Assembly: GCA_942491185.1 (NCBI GenBank)
Contig: CALOAB010000024.1
Coordinates: 124,001 to 188,000 of the forward strand
Length of the DNA: 64,000 nucleotides
Direction: 5' to 3'
Source of the DNA: SLRI01 sp942491185
GTDB taxonomy: Bacteria > Pseudomonadota > Alphaproteobacteria > Geminicoccales > Geminicoccaceae
Part shown: positions 63,854 to 64,000 of the stretch, in pieces
How the letters are laid out: the number at the start of each line of letters is the position of its first letter
Position numbering within the stretch: the stretch's first letter is position 1
Position numbers and translations under genes: made by a program
The notes under the pieces: model-generated
Databases searched by the model: none
Told to the model about the DNA's origin: nothing
The model's input: only the letters and a program-made list of their open reading frames with translations

Positions 63854-64000
63854 ATGATACCCGGACACTTCGCCTACCATCGGCCGGCGGATGTCGCTGC
63901 CGCTGCACTACTCTTGCAGACGCATGGTGACGACGCCCAGCTCCTCGCGGGCGGGCACAGCCTGATCCCGATGATGAAGCTGCGCATGGCGGCACCCGAG
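63854..64000 (+). CDS. CO/xanthine dehydrogenase FAD-binding medium subunit, 5' part
   Basis: The first 49 codons of a CoxM-type protein: MIPGHFAYHRPADVAAAALL, then LLAGGHSLIPMMKLRMAAPE. AGGHSLIPMMKLR is the FAD-binding signature of this subunit of aerobic CO dehydrogenase and related molybdenum hydroxylases. The gene runs past the right edge; coxS- and coxL-type genes would be expected beyond. The 259 bases upstream (63595-63853) hold no gene I can support and should contain the promoter. Confidence 0.9.
   Translation, partial: MIPGHFAYHRPADVAAAALLLQTHGDDAQLLAGGHSLIPMMKLRMAAPE

Noticed and set aside
63614..63880. 88-codon minus-strand frame before the CoxM-type gene
   Set aside because: No family resemblance; it overlaps the start of the dehydrogenase subunit gene and its presumed promoter.

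Overview
The window reads as chromosome of a high-GC alphaproteobacterium with genes for anoxygenic photosynthesis. Most of it is ordinary, densely packed coding sequence with many 1- or 4-base start/stop overlaps. A phage-like mobile segment interrupts it between about 42.5 and 58.4 kb. The phototroph assignment rests on a bchI-bchD-bchO-crtI-crtB block with a divergent idi, plus two TGT-N12-ACA palindromes of the PpsR/CrtJ type at its two promoters. The species cannot be named from the sequence alone.

Layout. 1-2681 (minus): three-gene proton-translocating transhydrogenase, with pntB cut by the left edge. 2896-9652 (minus): a dimethylglycine/sarcosine dehydrogenase-like flavoenzyme, a CUT1-type ABC importer with no ATPase gene beside it, and a Cys/Met-metabolism PLP enzyme. 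9775-17108 (plus): a predicted peptide-ligation operon (transglutaminase/DUF2126-like gene that has lost its central ligase part, a circularly permuted ATP-grasp/alpha-E protein, a second transglutaminase) coupled to a GMC oxidoreductase. 17121-22926: an EAL phosphodiesterase-like protein, the NAD(P)HX repair enzyme, an orphan Hpt protein and an OmpA-type lipoprotein. 23084-30560: idi and the bch/crt block, ending with a 49-residue membrane ORF. 30589-35788 (minus): a complete Dpp/Opp-type ABC importer. 35915-42444 (minus): two tandem SAM-cyclase-ATPase-TPR regulators, the second badly damaged.

The mobile segment has a leftward operon of replication and recombination genes: RecA-like Sak4-type ATPase, single-strand-binding-like protein, RecB-like nuclease, SF1 helicase, Toprim primase/ATPase, RuvC-like resolvase, and a ParB-DNA methyltransferase. 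It shows no capsid, terminase, portal or tail genes. A rightward cassette follows: small ORF, DUF2924, large serine recombinase, HTH protein. Between the genes lie two unusual non-coding arrays: fifteen copies of a 9-bp sequence, partly forming a 27-bp inverted repeat (46.36-46.68 kb), and three palindromes about 180 bp apart (54.45-54.87 kb). Right of the element are a broken WGR gene piece, a CHASE2-GGDEF-EAL protein, an intact WGR gene, a histidine phosphatase, a SleB-type hydrolase and the start of a CO/xanthine dehydrogenase FAD subunit.

Several conserved genes carry one-base frameshifts, mostly at short homopolymers. Consensus errors are as likely as real decay. The larger internal deletions in the DUF2126-like gene and in the second cyclase are not explained that way.
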